A stretch of DNA of 63,793 nt from assembly GCA_027604185.1 (NCBI GenBank), contig JADGKB010000082.1:1-63793 (forward strand), read 5' to 3'. This document shows positions 57,753 through 63,793 of this stretch, piece after piece. The notes beneath the pieces were generated by a model. The model worked only from the letters and a program-made list of their open reading frames with translations, was not told the DNA's origin and did no database searches. A program made the translations under genes and the position numbers. The stretch's first letter is position 1. Each line of letters begins with the position of its first letter. This DNA is from Boothiomyces macroporosus. Its lineage: Eukaryota; Chytridiomycota; Chytridiomycetes; Rhizophydiales; Terramycetaceae.

Positions 57753-59114
57753 TCACATCATATTTCTTTGGGTCTCTTCAAGTTGCGTTTCTGCCAAGTC
57801 CATTACAGTTGGCACAGTTTGAACTTGAGGAGTGGCATTTCCATCGGTTTGTTTTCGTCCGGCTTTCTTCCCATAGCGTTTGGAGAGGAGACGCGCCAGT
57901 ACAAGTTTGTAGTGTATGGAACAGAGTATCATAAAAATGTGGTGCATAAATAGTATAAATTGTAGTATGCCAATAATTGCGAAATAGTTAAAGTCGTTTT
58001 GAAGTAGTAATGTGTTGGTTCTGATAAAGTACATAATCAAGTATGCAATGAGGCAGAATAATTTGGAATAAACCAAAAATAGAAAGAGCACATCATTCCT
58101 TAACTCACCGTATACGAATGAAGCGGAGTATTCTTTTGTTTTGGTTGCAATTGTAACAATATATGCTACGCATATCCAGCAGCCAAAAGAGTCGTAAAAT
58201 ATGGTGAATAATGGCCAAAGGAATTCAATTCGATCTGAGTACACGATCAAACTCAGACTAAGCGAATTAATTTCGTATCCACCCAGCATGGCATAGTTTC
58301 CAATAAGAATGGCAAAGTGAAGCACTAAAAGTCCAGCTAAAATTATACCAAAGATTCGGTTAGACATCCTGGATATGATTTTTATACTGTGAGTCTTGAT
58401 TATTACTGTGGATAGCGTTGCAAGGTTGAAAAACAGCTTGTCAACTGCAGAAAGGTACCACCTTTGTGCTTCATCCTGACTGGAAATGTTCAATGTTGAG
58501 ATGCATATCAAGTTACTTGCTAGCCAGATGATTACACTTGCAGAAAAGAAGAGTGATAGTTTGTCCTTATTCTTTGCGGAAACTTTAAAATAGTAGATAA
58601 ACAAACCAAAGGAAACTATGACTGAGATGCATAATAGTATGAAGCTTGTTATTTCTGTTCCAGTTCTGAATCCCATCTTGTAGTTTGAACGAGGTTGGTA
58701 TTCTGTCCATTGAATGTACGGAAACGTCAATTTGACAGTTTCGAATGGAATTGTTATGGAGCCTCCCACGCACCCCGCACTATCATACACCAGAAGTGAA
58801 TCAGCTGTACAATTGTATATTGACTGAACGCATTTCCCATTCATTTGAATAAGAACTGATGCGTTGTTTGTTGGTCGACAGTACGCCTGTCCAGAATTAT
58901 CCATACTCATTTGCTGCATAGTATACGAGTAGGAATTGCCGGAGCTGGTAGATATTATACAACAATGTTCATTTTCTGGTAGAATATCGTTTGGATCACA
59001 ATTGCGAGGTGCCGTGGTAGTGCTATTCAATATTAGTTGAGTTATGAAAGCCGGCGACCCTATACAGCCGCTTATGCTTTCCCATACAGATACATTAAAG
59101 AGACTGTTTTCCAT
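57753..59114 (-). CDS. Cys-rich ectodomain 7TM protein, copy 3
   Basis: Third member of the array, taken from ATG 59114 (MENSLFNVSVWESISGC) to align with its paralogues; an ATG at about 59165 would add a short extension. Ectodomain with SGCIGSP, CDPN, NEHCCIIS, YCRPTN, CVQSIYNCTADSLLVYDSAGC, then about seven helices including VIIWLASNLICISTLNIS. The aligned Cys positions indicate conserved disulfides. No introns. This is the first gene of the tandem array in transcription order. Confidence 0.72.
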   Translation of the reverse strand: MENSLFNVSVWESISGCIGSPAFITQLILNSTTTAPRNCDPNDILPENEHCCIISTSSGNSYSYTMQQMSMDNSGQAYCRPTNNASVLIQMNGKCVQSIYNCTADSLLVYDSAGCVGGSITIPFETVKLTFPYIQWTEYQPRSNYKMGFRTGTEITSFILLCISVIVSFGLFIYYFKVSAKNKDKLSLFFSASVIIWLASNLICISTLNISSQDEAQRWYLSAVDKLFFNLATLSTVIIKTHSIKIISRMSNRIFGIILAGLLVLHFAILIGNYAMLGGYEINSLSLSLIVYSDRIEFLWPLFTIFYDSFGCWICVAYIVTIATKTKEYSASFVYGELRNDVLFLFLVYSKLFCLIAYLIMYFIRTNTLLLQNDFNYFAIIGILQFILFMHHIFMILCSIHYKLVLARLLSKRYGKKAGRKQTDGNATPQVQTVPTVMDLAETQLEETQRNMM

Positions 59115-59400
59115 TCGGTTCACAGTAAAAACTATTTTATTGACGTTTATTGTGAATCTGACCATTGTATCCAAACAATGCATTAACAGGCATAGTTATT
59201 TGGCCAGCCAAAATACTGTGCGTGTAGAAAGATTGTAACAGACTCTGATGTAGATATGGAATTCAAGGGAAGCTGCGACACTCTCAATGGATACATCCAG
59301 AAATTGAGTACTTATGTTTTTCAAGGAACAATTCATCCAATCTCAGATACGAGTAAATGATTCAGCAACACACTCTCTTGCGACCACAGCAAATCGTTTA

Positions 59401-61041
59401 TTAAACACGTTGATCCCAAGGCGAATCATAAAGCGGGTATTTAGGTGGTGGAAACTCAAACGGGATGTCAAACCCAGGTCCCCATCGGAATCCTACAACA
59501 ATCCCAAGTTCATAATTGCTAATTTGAAAATCTCCCTTTTTCAGTGAGTACCCCCAAGCACTTTTAGTACCATTATGACTACCAAGGTACATGTACCCAT
59601 CAACAGGTTCATCCATACTCACAATTTGTATGCTTTGTTGACAGCTCTTGTTTGCAGAATAGATAATGATCTTTGAGTGCATAAGAGCACCTTTGGTTTT
59701 AGATTTTACATCTCGAAGACAGTGTCTAGGGAATTTTTCTGTCCAATATTTCTTGTCGAAAAACAGTGTGCCACCACCGTTTGGTCCGTTTCTGGAGTGG
59801 ATTACGGTGCTCCTAGATGGATACATTAAATAGAGTGGGGCATTCGGGCCCCTAGCACAGCTGTTCTGGAATTCCTTTAGCCACTGCGTTGTAGGGTTAC
59901 CCAAGGATGAAGACTATATTTAAATCCAATTACTTGGCAAACAACAAACGGATCCTGTACATTTTGATACTTTAAACTGCTTACAATCGATGAAAGCCTA
60001 AAATGTCCCCAATTCCACTTTTCCTTCCAATAATGCTTCCCCGGTATCGAAGTAACCAATTTCCCAATAGCACTACGAAAATCATAGTCTTCTAATGTCC
60101 GTACAACACTAATCGGAAATGCCATTGCAACTAGCATTTCAGTAAGTTCAGTGAAAAATTCACACTCTTGCTTGCCAGATTTAGGAAAATCTTGGATATA
60201 CACTATATTTTCAATAACTGCCCAGTCATACTCTATTAAATTCGCACTTGGTATAACTATCCTGATGAAATCTTCAAAGTACAGCAACTGGATTAGTTGG
60301 ATTTACCATGAATTTGCTATGCATTGAACCGTAGGACCCCATTGGGGGGAATACGTAGAGTAAACGCTCACTAACTGCTAATGTAAACTTGTTTTCCGGA
60401 AAATCTTTTGGTCTATGCGTGCATATCACTTTGTTGATATTTCTTGGGACATGTGAAAGTAACCAATCCTCATTTAAACAGAACGACGAAAAGACTGCTT
60501 TCTTCAAGTTTGGACCATCAATTAAATCACTAATAGAGAGGGTTGAAGTGCTATTAGGTACGCGGGTCATTTTAATCACTCCAGAAGCGTATTCCATGTA
60601 TTTAGTATGTTTCTTTGGTCTATTTTCTTCAAGTAGCTGCTCCACTTGCGTTAAAGAGTAATTCAAGTCATCCATATTGATCATTATGTCAGTATAAGTA
60701 AGCGATACTTGGGAATCTTCTTCATTTGATTTCCGTTTGTTCTTTTCGGGTTTGTCTGTTGCTGGATAATCAGGCAGTAAAAGATCTTGAATAGTTAAAG
60801 GTATTTTGCCGTTACTGTTTGACAATAGCTGTTTAATCAATTCAAGTTGGTTCGTTCCTTTTGTATTCGAGTCTGGTTTTTTGGGGTTGATTTTTGTTTC
60901 GCTGATTATTGAAATACCATCGGATTCTTGATCGGAATCGATTGTGATCACTTGAATCGCATTCGGATTAGGGTTAAAACAAATGCTGCACTCTTGGCCG
61001 TCTGCTTGAACCAATGTGCATTTCGGACAGGTCCAAGTCAT
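59401..61041 (-). CDS. TDP1: tyrosyl-DNA phosphodiesterase 1 with N-terminal RanBP2-type zinc finger
   Basis: Introns of 19 (gtaaatccaactaatccag) and 20 nt (gtaattggatttaaatatag) give 533 aa. The N-terminus is a RanBP2/NZF finger: MTWTCPKCTLV...CSICFNPNP. The catalytic domain has both HKD motifs, MHSKFMLLYFED with PSANLIEYDW, and ALMHSKIIIY with YLGSHNGTKSAWG, plus SSSLGNPTTQWLKEF. The first intron interrupts motif 1 directly after HSKFM. TDP1 hydrolyses 3'-phosphotyrosyl links left by topoisomerase I. The added zinc finger could bind ubiquitin or nucleic acid. Confidence 0.93.
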
Positions 61042-61103
61042 GGAAAATAGTAAAAACAAAATTCAAAAAAAAGATATTTAATGATTTTAAACTTTTTATT
61101 TGC

Positions 61104-62642
<1,539 letters not shown>

Positions 62643-62888
62643 GATCAACTCGTTTAGAAAAAAAAGAGAGAGGGAAAACTATCGCTATCGTAGATTTGAT
62701 TGGCTGAAAAATTACAACGCCACAGCAAATTGGGAAAAAGGAAAAAACGAATTTGAATTTTTCATCAGTCATCGTTTTTCATTCTGGGTGGATTTATTTG
62801 AACTGGGTATATAAATTGGGTTGGGATTGCTATTTTTATTGTCGGATCTATCACTAATTTCAAGTTGTTTTCATTCAGTTCTTTAAAC

Positions 62889-62983
62889 GAGATATTCGCT
62901 GGTTAATATACGAGATAATTGGTTCATCCATGAGATATTCGTTGGTTAATATACGAGATGATTGGTTCATCTATGAGATATTC
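62889..62983. repeat. 43-bp tandem repeat (about 2.2 copies)
   Basis: Units start at 62889, 62932 and 62975 with gagatattcgctggttaata / gagatattcgttggttaata / gagatattcacc. It lies in the intergenic space between the divergent ATP2 and ATP16 genes. The two full units differ by a few substitutions. Confidence 0.8.
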
Positions 62984-63159
62984 ACCTGCTAGTCCTTTAA
63001 TCTACTGGATAAAGACATGCAATCCGAGATATTAGACATGTGATCTGAAGATGGCTAATCCAAGATCTAAAGACATGAGAAATAAAACCGTCAAGAGATA
63101 TCCATTAATAAAAAACCCTTTTTTCCTATTGACAAAAATTTCTCTTTAATCTGAAAAAA

Positions 63160-63645
63160 ATGATTGCCAGAAGACTGTTAAAGAGTACCCTCATTTAATC
63201 CTAGTTCGTCAATACGCAACCGCTGCTAAACAATTGACAGTAAATTTCGCAGCCCCACACCAAGCATTCCTTACCGGAGCAGAAGTTACCCAAGTCAACT
63301 TGACATCAACTGAAGGAGACTTGGGTATCCTCGTTGGTCACATCCCAACAGTATTGCAATTAAAACCAAGTGTGATTTCATTCATTACTCCAAAAGGAAC
63401 TGAGAAATATTTTGTTTCAGGAGGATTTGCTGCAATCAACCCTGATTCTTCAATGAATATCAATGCAGTTGAAGCTTGCACTTTACAAGAATTGGATTTT
63501 GATGTAATTTATTTTAATGTAGGCGGCAAAGACTGCTTTAGATGCTGCTCAAAAAGCTGCAAAGACTGGTACTGATTTGGAAAAAGCTAGTGCAGAAGTT
63601 GAAGTTGAATTACTGGAAGCTGTACTTGCTGCAAAGAAGGCTTGA
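63160..63645 (+). CDS. ATP16: mitochondrial ATP synthase subunit delta
   Basis: Introns of 20 (gtaccctcatttaatcctag) and 19 nt (gtaatttattttaatgtag) give 148 aa. Short presequence MIARRLLKIRQYATAA, then LTVNFAAPHQAFL, STEGDLGILVGHIPTVLQL, the FVSGGFAAI strand and an Ala-rich helical hairpin (DAAQKAAKTGTDLEKASAEV). This is the F1 central-stalk subunit homologous to bacterial epsilon. It is divergent from ATP2, with about 517 bp between start codons. Confidence 0.95.
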
Positions 63646-63715
63646 AATAAACTATTTGTTTCTTAATAGATTCTTTAGATTAGGTTGGAGTTAAAGGATA
63701 AGGTTCCTTTGGCTG

Positions 63716-63793
63716 TTTAGTTACCACTACAGATTTCTTGGTGTACTCTGGTTATTTAGATTACCTCTATAGATTGCTTGGTGTACTCTGGCT
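63716..63793. repeat. tandem repeat of about 40 bp at the right edge
   Basis: Two units of tttag(a)ttacc..ta.agatt.cttggtgtactctgg start at 63716 and 63755. The second runs to the window end, so the array may continue beyond it. Nothing coding is seen. Confidence 0.7.

Overview
This window looks like nuclear DNA of a compact, AT-rich eukaryote, most likely an early-diverging fungus or fungal relative (for example the Rozella/Cryptomycota–aphelid neighbourhood). The gene content fits that lineage: VPS41, a Pho80-type cyclin, DUF1769, Tda10/D-glycerate kinase, NOT2, RRP7, a CSN8-like protein, BET1 and TFIIH SSL1. Mitochondrial genes are present (F1 beta and delta subunits, lipoamide dehydrogenase, a GatC-like protein), so the organism keeps pyruvate oxidation and ATP synthase. 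It is therefore not a mitosome-bearing microsporidian or a hydrogenosomal anaerobe. The exact taxon cannot be read from the sequence.

The dominant genomic feature is the introns. Nearly every spliced gene is broken by introns of about 17-22 nt, starting GTA/GTG and ending with a branch-point-like YTAAY or YTRAT placed only a few bases before the terminal AG. Removing them restores family motifs and an integral codon count in gene after gene. Single-frame ORF reading therefore underestimates gene length throughout.

Layout. 1-1820: seven-transmembrane (7TM) genes on the minus strand plus a small spliced gene. 1907-6286: tandem pair of proteins with two PBZ zinc fingers and a nucleotidyltransferase-like core. 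6461-13827: DUF1769, VPS41, GPALPP1, GatC-like and a long coiled coil. 14168-18041: Ser-rich protein, Pho80-like cyclin, an 800 bp gap and another 7TM protein. 18219-24674: dense housekeeping block (SSL1, BET1, a small membrane protein, an unknown membrane protein, DLD, CSN8-like, RRP7, ERICH2-like). 24854-38220: duplicated region containing two copies of an unknown gene (family X here), each divergent from a tiny secreted-peptide gene, with two ABCC transporters between them that share a nearly identical 2.86 kb tract. 38221-39436: apparently empty. 39437-51000: GLYK/TDA10, UBE2W, DENN-C1, a hypothetical gene, two threonine aldolases, NOT2 and an F-box/LRR protein. 51324-59114: three secreted class 3 lipases and three tandem Cys-rich 7TM proteins. 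59401-63645: TDP1, ATP2 and ATP16, then repeats at the edge.

The accessory part is rich in surface and secreted functions (7TM proteins, secreted lipases, small secreted peptides, ABC exporters), much of it in tandem copies. This suggests an organism that senses and digests its surroundings or host, but that is inference. No tRNA, rRNA, CRISPR array or transposon was recognised.
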